Shown here: piece after piece, positions 45,224 to 52,954 of the stretch
Layout of the letters: every line of letters starts with the position of its first letter
How positions within the stretch are numbered: the stretch's first letter is position 1
DNA from: Algibacter pacificus
GTDB taxonomy: Bacteria > Bacteroidota > Bacteroidia > Flavobacteriales > Flavobacteriaceae
Direction: 5' to 3'
Assembly: GCF_008033385.1 (NCBI RefSeq)
Contig: NZ_VOGY01000005.1
Span: 124,001-188,000, forward strand
DNA length: 64,000 nucleotides
The notes under the pieces: generated by a model
The model's input: the letters and a program-made list of their open reading frames with translations, nothing else
What the model was told of the DNA's origin: nothing
The model's database searches: none
Translations under genes and position numbers: made by a program

Positions 45224-45270
45224 CATCGAAAAAATGTTAGTTTTTCTGCTACTAACGCTAGTATTTTTTA
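45209..45270 (+). terminator. Probable terminator after the CrtO-like gene
   Basis: ACTAGCG (45209-45215, inside the last codons) plus TTAG pair with CTAACGCTAGT (45252-45262), followed by ATTTTTT. The stem has a bulge and a large loop, so it is weaker than the others. Confidence 0.45.
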
Positions 45271-45288
45271 CTGTGTTAAGACGGCCAG

Positions 45289-45855
45289 TTATTTGCCATT
45301 AAACGTATTCATGGTGTTGGTTACACCAGCTAAACCGAAAGATTTAACAAGTTCTATGGATTTTGATAAGCGTTCTGGTAGAATTTTGTTTTCTTCATCG
45401 CACCACTCGCCAAGGACATAGTCTATTTGTTTGCCTTTACTAAAGGTGTCACTAATGCCGAAACGGAAACGGTTATATTTTGTAGTGTTTAGAGTGGCTT
45501 GAATGTCTTTTAATCCGTTGTGGCCACCATCGCTTCCTTTGGTTTTTACACGAATGCTTCCGAAAGGTAAATTAAGATCATCTGTAATAACTAGTAAATT
45601 TTCTAATGGAATTTTTTCTTTGGTCAGCCAGTATTGTACGGCTTTACCGCTTAAATTCATATACGTGCTTGGCTTTAGTAAAATAAAGGTGCGTCCTTTT
45701 AATTTATAGGTGGCTATGTCGCCAAGTTTTTGGGTTTCGAAGGTTAGATTCTCTTCGCTTGCCAGATGGTCTAAAACTTTAAAACCTATGTTATGACGTG
45801 TGTTTGCGTATTTTTCGCCTATGTTACCTAAGCCGACGATTAAAAATTTTTTCAT
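45289..45855 (-). CDS. pth: Peptidyl-tRNA hydrolase
   Basis: 188 residues from MKKFLIVGLGNIGEKYANT; the frame opens six codons earlier. Active-site residues are in TRHNIGF (His20-type), KPSTYMNLSG, DDLNLPFG and GSDGGHNGLKDI. It releases peptides from peptidyl-tRNA shed by stalled ribosomes. Monocistronic with a TATATTTG box. Confidence 0.96.
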   Translation of the reverse strand: MKKFLIVGLGNIGEKYANTRHNIGFKVLDHLASEENLTFETQKLGDIATYKLKGRTFILLKPSTYMNLSGKAVQYWLTKEKIPLENLLVITDDLNLPFGSIRVKTKGSDGGHNGLKDIQATLNTTKYNRFRFGISDTFSKGKQIDYVLGEWCDEENKILPERLSKSIELVKSFGLAGVTNTMNTFNGK

Positions 45856-45881
45856 TTTTGATATTACTTTCACTTAAGGTG

Positions 45882-45889
45882 CAAATATA
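45882..45889 (-). promoter_or_regulatory. Promoter of pth
   Basis: Minus strand reads TATATTTG; a TTG triplet about 21 nt upstream can serve as the -33 box. Confidence 0.55.
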
Positions 45890-45927
45890 CTATTTCCTTT
45901 TGGTTGATTACAAGTGTTGGCAGATTT

Positions 45928-46110
45928 GCGTTAGGGATTGAGGCTTTGTTGAAGCTCTTTTTGTGTTGGATGTATTATAGTTGAAAAGGACTGAATGTAG
46001 AGCTTGCCAAAATATAATGAGATGGTTGAAATACTTGGTGCACAAAAAAGCGACTGCCGAAAGCCCGACCATAACCTTGCCCTTAAAGCAAGGTTGTGGT
46101 AACGCCCTAA
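45928..46110. ncRNA. Structured flavobacterial intergenic element (candidate RNA or repeat)
   Basis: The element opens GCGTTAGGGATTGA and closes AAGCCCGACC, then a 12-bp hairpin (CCATAACCTTGC / GCAAGGTTGTGG, one wobble) and AACGCCCTAA. TTAGGG at 45931-45936 can pair with CCCTAA at 46105-46110 to close the whole unit. From memory, this order of blocks recurs in intergenic regions of many Flavobacteriaceae genomes. Whether it equals the Rfam Flavo-1 motif cannot be checked here. On the minus strand a T run follows the conserved block, so it may also end the dipeptidase transcript. Confidence 0.45.
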
Positions 46111-46114
46111 TTAT

Positions 46115-47503
46115 TTATTTAGAAAACTCAGTGAAATATTTATAAAATAGCGGAATGGTTTCTATGCCTTTTAGGTAGTTCCATACGCCAAAATGTTCGT
46201 TTGGTGAGTGGATGGCATCGCTGTTTAAACCGAAGCCCATAAGGATGGTTTTGCTTTGTAATTCTTGCTCGAACAGGGCTACAATGGGGATACTTCCGCC
46301 GCTACGTTGTGGTATTGGAGCTTTGTCAAAGGTGTCGCTGTAAGCATGGCTTGCGGCTTTGTAGCCTATGCTGTTTATTGGGGTTACGTAACCTTGGCCG
46401 CCGTGGTGTGGGGTTACTTGTACGGTTACGCCTTTAGGGGCGATGCTTTCGAAATGGGTTTTAAAAAGTTGTGTTATAGTTTCCCAATCTTGGTTTGGTA
46501 CTAAACGCATAGAGATTTTAGCGTAGGCTTTGCTGGCAATTACGGTTTTTGCGCCTTCGCCGGTGTAGCCGCCCCAAATGCCGTTTACATCGAGTGTTGG
46601 ACGAATGGCATTGCGTTCGTTTGTGGTGTATCCGGTTTCGCCGTAAACATCGTTAATGTTTAAGGCTTTTTTATAGTGTTCTAAACTGAAAGGTGCTTTT
46701 GCCATTTGTGCACGTTCTTCGGCTGAAAGTTCTTCGACGTTATCATAAAAACCAGGAATGGTAATACGATTGTTTTCGTCGTGAAGTGAGGCTATCATTT
46801 TACTTAAAATGTTTATTGGGTTGGCTACTGCGCCGCCGTAAAGACCCGAGTGTAAATCTCGATTTGGACCAGTAACTTCTACTTCTACGTAACTTAAGCC
46901 TCGTAAACCGGTGGTTATGGATGGCACATCATTCGCAATCATGCCGGTGTCGGAAATTAAAATGACGTCGTTTTTAAGTTTGTCGTGGTTGTTTTTCACA
47001 AAAGTAGCTAGGTTAGCGCTGCCCACTTCTTCTTCGCCTTCTATCATGAATTTTACGTTGCATGGCAGTTGGTTGGTAGAAGTCATAAACTCCATGGCTT
47101 TTACGTGCATGTACATTTGGCCTTTGTCATCGCAGGCACCGCGGGCGAAAATGGCACCGTCGGGATGTGTTTCGGTTGTTTTTATTACGGGTTCGAATGG
47201 TGGGGAGTCCCAAAGGTTAATTGGATCTGGCGGTTGCACATCGTAATGGCCATAAACTAATATGGTTGGTAGATTTTTATCTATTGTTTTTTGTCCGTAC
47301 ACAATAGGATGGCCGTCGGTTTGGCAAATTTCTACGGTGTCGCATCCTGCTTGTTCTAATCTGGTTTTTACAGCTTCGGCGGTTTTTAAAACATCAGTTT
47401 TATAAGCGGAGTCTGCACTTATGGACGGCATTTTAAGGAGTTCGATAAGTTCGTTTAGGAATCTATCTTTATGTTCGGCGATGTAATTTTGAATACTTTT
47501 CAT
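46115..47503 (-). CDS. M20 family dipeptidase
   Basis: 462 residues. The metal ligands of M20 peptidases are visible: GHYDVQPPDP, RGACDDKGQM, EGEEEVGSAN with the general-base glutamate, and HSPNEHFG at the end. DLHSGLYGGAVANP and the dimerisation lid lie between. Cytoplasmic (no signal peptide). Cleaves dipeptides, CNDP/carnosinase-like. The flanking regions hold the structured element downstream and a promoter divergent from the tRNA promoter upstream. Confidence 0.93.
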   Translation of the reverse strand: MKSIQNYIAEHKDRFLNELIELLKMPSISADSAYKTDVLKTAEAVKTRLEQAGCDTVEICQTDGHPIVYGQKTIDKNLPTILVYGHYDVQPPDPINLWDSPPFEPVIKTTETHPDGAIFARGACDDKGQMYMHVKAMEFMTSTNQLPCNVKFMIEGEEEVGSANLATFVKNNHDKLKNDVILISDTGMIANDVPSITTGLRGLSYVEVEVTGPNRDLHSGLYGGAVANPINILSKMIASLHDENNRITIPGFYDNVEELSAEERAQMAKAPFSLEHYKKALNINDVYGETGYTTNERNAIRPTLDVNGIWGGYTGEGAKTVIASKAYAKISMRLVPNQDWETITQLFKTHFESIAPKGVTVQVTPHHGGQGYVTPINSIGYKAASHAYSDTFDKAPIPQRSGGSIPIVALFEQELQSKTILMGFGLNSDAIHSPNEHFGVWNYLKGIETIPLFYKYFTEFSK

Positions 47504-47525
47504 GGGGTAAATGTTGTTATTTCAT

Positions 47526-47533
47526 CAAAAGTA
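47526..47533 (-). promoter_or_regulatory. -7 promoter box for the dipeptidase
   Basis: Minus strand reads TACTTTTG (TAnnTTTG), about 22 bp before the ATG and divergent from the tRNA promoter. Confidence 0.5.
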
Positions 47534-47565
47534 TAAAAAAAAGAATGTTTTTTTTGGTAAAGCAG

Positions 47566-47595
47566 TTTGCAATTTAAAAATCTTGTTTATATTTG
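47566..47595 (+). promoter_or_regulatory. Full -33/-7 promoter of the tRNA-Leu locus
   Basis: TTTG at 47566-47569, an 18-nt spacer and TATATTTG at 47588-47595 match the complete Bacteroidota promoter consensus. It lies 10 bp before the truncated tRNA-Leu copy, so it transcribes the remnant first and then the intact gene. Confidence 0.75.
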
Positions 47596-47605
47596 CAGTC
47601 CTTTA

Positions 47606-47644
47606 GCGGGCGTGGTGGAATTGGTAGACACGCTAGACTTAGGA
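47606..47644 (+). pseudogene. Truncated tRNA-Leu (5' half only)
   Basis: The first 39 nt match the intact tRNA-Leu(TAG) at 47679 at 37 of 39 positions, including the D arm and the anticodon loop CTTAGGA. The anticodon stem then fails and the variable arm, T arm and 3' acceptor are absent; AT-rich sequence of 34 nt follows before the intact gene. It differs by one base in the acceptor strand (GCGGGCG against GCGGGAG), so it was a separate copy, not a recent exact duplication. Confidence 0.8.
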
Positions 47645-47678
47645 ATTAGGCAAGAAAAAGTTATTAAAATATTAAAAT

Positions 47679-47760
47679 GCGGGAGTGGTGGAATTGGTAG
47701 ACACGCCAGACTTAGGATCTGGTGCCGCGAGGTGTGAGAGTTCGAGTCTCTTCTCCCGCA
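47679..47760 (+). tRNA. tRNA-Leu (anticodon TAG)
   Basis: 82 nt. Acceptor GCGGGAG pairs with CTCCCGC at 47753-47759. The anticodon stem CCAGA/TCTGG encloses CTTAGGA, anticodon TAG, reading CUA. A short variable-arm stem (GCC/GGT) and the T loop TTCGAGT are present, as in class II tRNA-Leu. CCA is not encoded. Confidence 0.95.
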
Positions 47761-47785
47761 CATTTTAAACTGCGTTATCGTAGAC

Positions 47786-47816
47786 AAAAGCTTCTCAATT
47801 TTGAGGAGCTTTTTTT
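47786..47816 (+). terminator. Terminator of the tRNA-Leu transcript
   Basis: AAAGCTTCTCAA and TTGAGGAGCTTT form a 12-bp stem with one wobble, followed by seven T residues. Confidence 0.85.
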
Positions 47817-47820
47817 GTTC

Positions 47821-47842
47821 AGGTACAACATAGGTACAACAT
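47821..47842. repeat. Tandem 11-bp repeat AGGTACAACAT x2
   Basis: Two perfect head-to-tail copies just after the tRNA terminator. Period and composition recall the phased arrays at 2013-2124 and could be arm-type integrase sites at an island end. No integrase is visible. Confidence 0.5.
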
Positions 47843-47979
47843 TTTGTTTTTTTTCTTTCTTTAAATAGTTTTTGATATGTTTTGATTTCATTTAGTGTCA
47901 TGTAAAAAACTTTATCCTTGTTTACTGAAACGGTATCAATTCTTTTTTAACTTTAGTCAAAAATTTAATTCTTTTTCAT

Positions 47980-49560
47980 TTGCAATTTCTACAAGACTTA
48001 TTAGATAATAGAGAGCCTGCCAATCGATGGCAAGATTATAGAACCTTTTGTGACGAAATTAAAAATGTTGACATTGATATTTATATTAAGGCACTACCAG
48101 AATTGCTTGAAAATTTAAAAAGTAACTATCCTACAAGAAATCTTCAAGTAGCCATAACTCGCGAAGCAAAAGAGGACGCTTCTTTTGGAAAAGAAATTTA
48201 TTTAAAGACACTTGAAACGAATAATCCTGATTCGTATTTTACATTAATGGATATTCTATCTGGATTATATCATTCAGACCAAAAGTTTGTAATAGATGAA
48301 ATTAAACGCCTAATCAAAGATGATAACATAAGCTTCAATGAAATAGGAATAAAATCTATCGTTAAAATTGATTTAATTGCGAAAACAACACCAAAAACAT
48401 TTGTAAGCTGGATTGAGAAACAATTCAGTAGTATTATTAATAATGAAAGTTTAGAGAAGCTATGGCCATCAATTTTCTTTACCATTAGAAATAAAAGAAA
48501 TGAATTAAAAAATGCAGATAAAATTATAGATAAGCTATCAATTATTGCCACTATTGAAATTCAATTAGAGCTTATTTACTTCTTGGATTACAATATCGAT
48601 TTAGATAACGAAATACACCTATTCAAAAAATATCTTCCATTATTGCTTCACATTGATATAGAACATGCTGGAGCATATAGTCAATTGGCATATCGATTAG
48701 AAAATGTAGCCAAAACCAATTTAAGTTTAGTGGTTGATTTTATTACTGATTGGGTAGCCATGAGTGCTGATAATGCTAGAAAGATTGAATATTTCAGTCA
48801 TTTGCTAAATACACTTTGTGATGATTTTTATACTGACTTTCAAAAGCTATACACCAACTGGTTAAATAATGACAATCCCAATTTTCATATTGCTATTTTT
48901 AAAATGAATAGCGTTAGATATATGAGAAATTTATCTGGATTAACGGTTTCTGAAGATGTAATAAAAGACTTTTCAGATTATGATATTGAATTTATCACGT
49001 ATAAAATACTCGCTTTCGTTTATGATAAGGACACCTCAATTTCCTTGGTGTATTCTATATTGGAACAAAAAGCAGATAACAAAGAAGTCGTTCCGTTTTT
49101 AGCTGATTTGTTTATCAACCATATCATCTTTAATTATTATTCTGCGATAGAGTTTTTAAACTTAAAAAAGAAGACTGCAAGTAGAAAGCTCAAAAAAATA
49201 ATTAACGATATTGTAAAAGAAGGCGAATATAAATATAAGGCATATTCAAATTTAGAAAACTTAAAAGAGTTTGCACCTTCAGAACGAAGACTTATTTACT
49301 ATAATAAAATCGAAGGTAAAAAATTCAGTAAATCATTTAAAGAAAGTGAAACAGAAAGCCCTTCCTTTTTTAAATCTCTTAAAACAATTAATTATAGAGC
49401 AGGTAAATCTATATTCTCAAAATACGAAGGCGAATACACGGAAAAGATGATACCAGCACTTATATCTCATTCTGGCGAAATGCCAAGAGGCGAATTTATT
49501 GACCCAATAGGTCAAGCACAAGAAAGATTGTATTGGCAAAATTTTAAAAGAAGACAATGA
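47980..49560 (+). CDS. Helical-repeat protein of unknown function (module gene A)
   Basis: 526 residues, starting with TTG at 47980; the frame is open for about 50 bp further upstream but has no ATG. No signal peptide or membrane segment. Mostly alpha-helical, with loosely repeated 35-45-residue helix pairs (for example DIYIKALPELLENLKSNYP and FKKYLPLLLHIDIE), suggesting a HEAT-like solenoid. The C-terminal 60 residues change character (NYRAGKSIFSKYEGEYTEKM, then SHSGEMPRGEF and QAQERLYWQNFKRR) and look like a conserved functional tail. I recognise no catalytic motif. It overlaps gene B by 4 bp (ATGA), so the two proteins are made together. More AT-rich than the core genes to the left. Confidence 0.75.
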   Translation: MQFLQDLLDNREPANRWQDYRTFCDEIKNVDIDIYIKALPELLENLKSNYPTRNLQVAITREAKEDASFGKEIYLKTLETNNPDSYFTLMDILSGLYHSDQKFVIDEIKRLIKDDNISFNEIGIKSIVKIDLIAKTTPKTFVSWIEKQFSSIINNESLEKLWPSIFFTIRNKRNELKNADKIIDKLSIIATIEIQLELIYFLDYNIDLDNEIHLFKKYLPLLLHIDIEHAGAYSQLAYRLENVAKTNLSLVVDFITDWVAMSADNARKIEYFSHLLNTLCDDFYTDFQKLYTNWLNNDNPNFHIAIFKMNSVRYMRNLSGLTVSEDVIKDFSDYDIEFITYKILAFVYDKDTSISLVYSILEQKADNKEVVPFLADLFINHIIFNYYSAIEFLNLKKKTASRKLKKIINDIVKEGEYKYKAYSNLENLKEFAPSERRLIYYNKIEGKKFSKSFKESETESPSFFKSLKTINYRAGKSIFSKYEGEYTEKMIPALISHSGEMPRGEFIDPIGQAQERLYWQNFKRRQ

Positions 49561-51239
49561 GATTTTTATTAAGCGAATACATAAATCTTTTAAAAGAGGA
49601 TAAAGAGCTTGATACTTTACTGACTGATTTGTTAGTTGGAATGAAATTCACAACCATTTCAAAACCAATGAAAGGTCGTCAATTTGGTGTGGATATTTCT
49701 GCTGTTGGTATAGATCCAGAAGATGGTATTAAAAAAGTGTTTTTGTTAGCTGTGAAACAAGGCAATCTAACAAGAACAACTTGGGATGGAAATATAAATG
49801 CAATTCGCTCTACTTTAAACCAAATAAAGGATACTTATATACCTATTTCTTTAACAACAAATCTCAAAAAACTTCCTATAAAAATAATTGTTAGTACAAA
49901 TGGAGTAAGAAATCAAAATGTACTTAGCGATTGGACACAATATGTCGAACAAAACACAACAGATACTATTGAGTACGATTTTTGGGGAACAGGCGAAATA
50001 AGTGCTATGCTTGACGACTATTTGGCAAATGAAAAATTATTTCCGCAGGAGTACCAATCGCTGTTAAGAAAGTCCTTAGTATTTCTAGAATTACCAGATT
50101 ATGATTTACAACATTTCTATGCGCTTATTCAGCAAATTTTAGAGAAGCAACCCAAGCAGAAAAGGCAAATCTTAAAAAAGTTGAGGCTGGTAAGATTGTG
50201 TTTAAATATCATTTATAAATGGTCTCAGGAAAATAATAACTTAAAGCCTTCTATTTTTGCAAGTGAACGTTGTTTACTTTTATTTTGGCATTTTATACAA
50301 GAAGGTAATCATTTAGAGAAAAGCTATGTCAGGGAAGAATTTTACAAAATTCACTCATTAAAAAGAACAATAGGTGTCAATTATTTCAATAAAGTAGTTG
50401 AACACTATAAAGTTGAACACAGCATATACAAGTACAGTAGAAATAGTTTAGAATATAGCTTGAATGTTTGGGAGGAAATAGGAATAATAGCAATCATAGG
50501 CTTAACCGAAATACAAGAGTTTAGAATCCATTATCGAGAAGGAAATGAAGAACAAGCACAAACCTATTATCAAAGCGCACTTTCAATTAGTAATGGATTA
50601 TGTCTGTTTATTCAGAACAATCCACCTTCAAAATATCCAGAATACGATGTCCATAGTATTGAAATTGCATTAGCACTTAATCTAATGAATTTTACAAGAA
50701 ACTTCGACCCAGCCAAAAAATGGATTTCTGAAATGACTTTAGGTTTTAACAATAATTATAAGCTTAATAAGTTTTTTCCTTTGTTTAGAAAAAGTTATGA
50801 AAAGCTGGTAGATATTCACAATGGCGAAGAAGAATGTGATGTCCAATCATCTATGATAATTCCTATTTTGGCTGAATATGCTTTAGTATTTAATGATGAA
50901 GATTTATACAAGTTCGTAAGGAAGATTTCTACGGAACTTTTTACAGACTTAAATTTACAGATTTGGTTTCCGCTTAAAGAAATGGAAAATAAAATTTGTA
51001 TTCAAGATTATAGTCATGGCGAAGGCACAACAAAACATTCAGTAACGCTTTATGAGGATGTTGAAACTTATAAAAAAGAAGTTTTAGAAGAGATTAAACT
51101 TTTTGGATTAGAAAAAGATTTTAAAATCTTTAAGCACATTTTCGATAGTGTCGCTCATGTTGCCAGTAGGCACTATAAGAGCCAACCATTTCCTTCAACT
51201 TGGCGTGTTTTTATGAAGCAAGAAGTCTCAACAAAATAA
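49557..51239 (+). CDS. Nuclease-like N-domain plus helical body (module gene B)
   Basis: 560 residues. The first 160 resemble a restriction-endonuclease-like (Mrr-type) fold. A helix carries Glu7, then GRQFGVDISAVG with Asp46, then KVFLLAVKQGNL with Lys67 and Gln68, and a later IIVSTNGVRNQNVL strand-turn and EYDFWGTGEISAML. The D...(D/E)-x-K core is recognisable, but the acidic residue before xK is alanine (AVK), so activity is uncertain. The rest (about 170-560) is helical and may be a solenoid like gene A. Translationally coupled to gene A and 7 bp before gene C. I cannot assign it to a known system. Confidence 0.72.
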   Translation: MRFLLSEYINLLKEDKELDTLLTDLLVGMKFTTISKPMKGRQFGVDISAVGIDPEDGIKKVFLLAVKQGNLTRTTWDGNINAIRSTLNQIKDTYIPISLTTNLKKLPIKIIVSTNGVRNQNVLSDWTQYVEQNTTDTIEYDFWGTGEISAMLDDYLANEKLFPQEYQSLLRKSLVFLELPDYDLQHFYALIQQILEKQPKQKRQILKKLRLVRLCLNIIYKWSQENNNLKPSIFASERCLLLFWHFIQEGNHLEKSYVREEFYKIHSLKRTIGVNYFNKVVEHYKVEHSIYKYSRNSLEYSLNVWEEIGIIAIIGLTEIQEFRIHYREGNEEQAQTYYQSALSISNGLCLFIQNNPPSKYPEYDVHSIEIALALNLMNFTRNFDPAKKWISEMTLGFNNNYKLNKFFPLFRKSYEKLVDIHNGEEECDVQSSMIIPILAEYALVFNDEDLYKFVRKISTELFTDLNLQIWFPLKEMENKICIQDYSHGEGTTKHSVTLYEDVETYKKEVLEEIKLFGLEKDFKIFKHIFDSVAHVASRHYKSQPFPSTWRVFMKQEVSTK

Positions 51240-51246
51240 TAGAATA

Positions 51247-52350
51247 ATGTCAAATCCAATAAAACAACATTATATACCACGTTCATATTTAAAGAACTTT
51301 GCAGTTGAAGGAAGAAAAAGAAATCACTTTGTGGATGTTTACAAAATGGATAATGATATGCTATTAGAGCAAATTAGTACTAAAGATATTTGTTTTGAAA
51401 AGAATATTTATACAATACCAGCTGAATCAGATGAAATAAAATATGCCTTAGAAAAACACTATGCTGAAAATGTTGATAGTGAGTTTCCAAAAGTATATAA
51501 GTTACTTATTGACGAAAAACTGCTTACGGTTACGCAAGAGCAAAAAATCCAAATACTTTATGTATGTCTATCATTATATTTCCGCACACCAAGGATTTTA
51601 AATCATCAAAAAAGTTTTAATAACCAAATATTTGATACTGCTTCACATACAGTAAATAAAGAAGGTATTATTAAAATGAATTTGTATGGAGAAAAAATGG
51701 AATTTCATATTGATGATATTGAGGTAGTTAAAAAAGAATATAATGAACGTGCAAGAACAGTTTTTTTAGTAAATCATTTAGAACAATGGGGGAATTTTGT
51801 ACAGTTCAAATATGATTGTACAATAAATGTGATTAAAATTAATGACACCAATGCACCAATAATAACGTGTGATAACCCCGTTTCAATAAGACATTTTGAA
51901 ACAAATAAATTTCAAGGTTTATATGATCCTAAAGCAGTTATTACATTACCCTTGGATCGTTCACATTATTTAGAGATACATCCTAATGACTATGCAGATG
52001 GTCAAACACGAATTAATAGACTTACTCAAGATAGAGACTATGTATTTACAACAAATGGAGTTACCCAACAGAATGCTGAAAACTTATTAGTAGCATACAA
52101 AGGAGATATTGATAAACATTTTGATATTCAAAACCATTATGAAAATCCAGAAAATGGAGAAGAATTTTTAAAAAAAGCTCAATATAGAGTAGAACAAGCT
52201 CTTGTTTTATTTGATATTCTAAAGAAAAAGGGATTTGATTCAAAAGAGTTTATAGGTAAACTTAAAGAACTTTTAGAGCATCCATATTGTAAAGATGATA
52301 TACAAATGTTGAAATATAAAAAAGTACTTTCTAAAATGGAAAAATGGTAA
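51247..52350 (+). CDS. DUF4238 domain protein (module gene C)
   Basis: 367 residues. Starts KQHYIPRSYLKNFAVEG, the DUF4238 signature (H-Y-x-P-x-x-Y-L-x-x-F), and has the second family motif PIITCDNPVSIRH with PLDRSHYLEIHP after it. No signal peptide. DUF4238 proteins occur mostly as orphans in accessory and defence regions and have been proposed to be toxin-like or nuclease-like, with no firm function. It lies 7 bp after gene B, so it completes a three-gene operon. Confidence 0.85.
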   Translation: MSNPIKQHYIPRSYLKNFAVEGRKRNHFVDVYKMDNDMLLEQISTKDICFEKNIYTIPAESDEIKYALEKHYAENVDSEFPKVYKLLIDEKLLTVTQEQKIQILYVCLSLYFRTPRILNHQKSFNNQIFDTASHTVNKEGIIKMNLYGEKMEFHIDDIEVVKKEYNERARTVFLVNHLEQWGNFVQFKYDCTINVIKINDTNAPIITCDNPVSIRHFETNKFQGLYDPKAVITLPLDRSHYLEIHPNDYADGQTRINRLTQDRDYVFTTNGVTQQNAENLLVAYKGDIDKHFDIQNHYENPENGEEFLKKAQYRVEQALVLFDILKKKGFDSKEFIGKLKELLEHPYCKDDIQMLKYKKVLSKMEKW

Positions 52351-52413
52351 CAACGCGTAAACTCTAAACCTCTAAACTTCTGTTAAACAAAACAAGGTGT
52401 TGTTAAAATTTCG

Positions 52414-52421
52414 TAACTTTG
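52414..52421 (+). promoter_or_regulatory. -7 promoter box for the HYC_CC_PP gene
   Basis: TAACTTTG matches TAnnTTTG and ends 8 nt before the ATG at 52430, so the transcript would have almost no leader. It probably starts the efflux operon. Confidence 0.5.
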
Positions 52422-52429
52422 CAATCAGT

Positions 52430-52843
52430 ATGAAACAAATATTCCATCAAATAATGTCTTTGGCAATGGCTTTTGTAGTGTTATTCTCTACAATGTCATT
52501 TACGCTTAATATGCATTATTGTGGAGATACTTTGGTTAAAACTGCTATGTTCAATAAAGCGGAAGGATGCGGAATGGAAATGGAAAAACCTTCAACTGAG
52601 GGTTGTTCTATTATAAAAAAGAACTGTTGTAATGATGAACAATTGGTAGTAGATGGTCAAGACGAACTGCAATTACAAGTTGACAAAATTTCTTTTGAGC
52701 AACAAGTATTCATTGCTTCATTTGTTTACACTTATATTAACCTTTTTGAAGGTTTAGATAATAATGTATCTTCTTACGAAGCATACGAACCACCACTCGT
52801 CATAAAGGAAATCTTCAAGATTGACGAGACTTATTTAATTTGA
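52430..52843 (+). CDS. HYC_CC_PP family protein
   Basis: 137 residues from MKQIFHQIMSLAMAF; the frame opens 11 codons earlier across the promoter box. A hydrophobic leader (about 8-28) is followed by LNMHYCGDTLV (the HYC motif), KKNCCNDE (CC) and YEPPLV near the end (PP), which define the family. The cysteines, histidine and Met-rich patch (GCGMEMEKP) could bind copper. The position in front of cusA fits a small periplasmic metal-binding protein; its function is unproven. Confidence 0.8.
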   Translation: MKQIFHQIMSLAMAFVVLFSTMSFTLNMHYCGDTLVKTAMFNKAEGCGMEMEKPSTEGCSIIKKNCCNDEQLVVDGQDELQLQVDKISFEQQVFIASFVYTYINLFEGLDNNVSSYEAYEPPLVIKEIFKIDETYLI

Positions 52844-52863
52844 TTTTTAAACAATAGACTGTT

Positions 52864-52896
52864 TTATCCTATGACTGTATGATGTCATAAGGATAA
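52864..52896. promoter_or_regulatory. Inverted repeat upstream of cusA
   Basis: TTATCCTATGAC (52864-52875) pairs with GTCATAAGGATAA (52884-52896) with one bulged base and an 8-nt loop. It lies between the HYC_CC_PP gene and cusA and could be an operator, an attenuator or an mRNA-stability hairpin. Confidence 0.45.
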
Positions 52897-52954
52897 TTTG
52901 CTGTATTCGGTGTTTTCCTAACGCCAATGTCTAACTGTTTAATAATCAAAGCTA

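Noticed and set aside
46265-47260. Plus-strand frames inside the dipeptidase gene
   Set aside because: Antisense to a clear M20 peptidase with all metal ligands.
47587-47901. 104-residue minus-strand frame
   Set aside because: It runs antisense through the tRNA-Leu gene and terminator; the sequence is a by-product.
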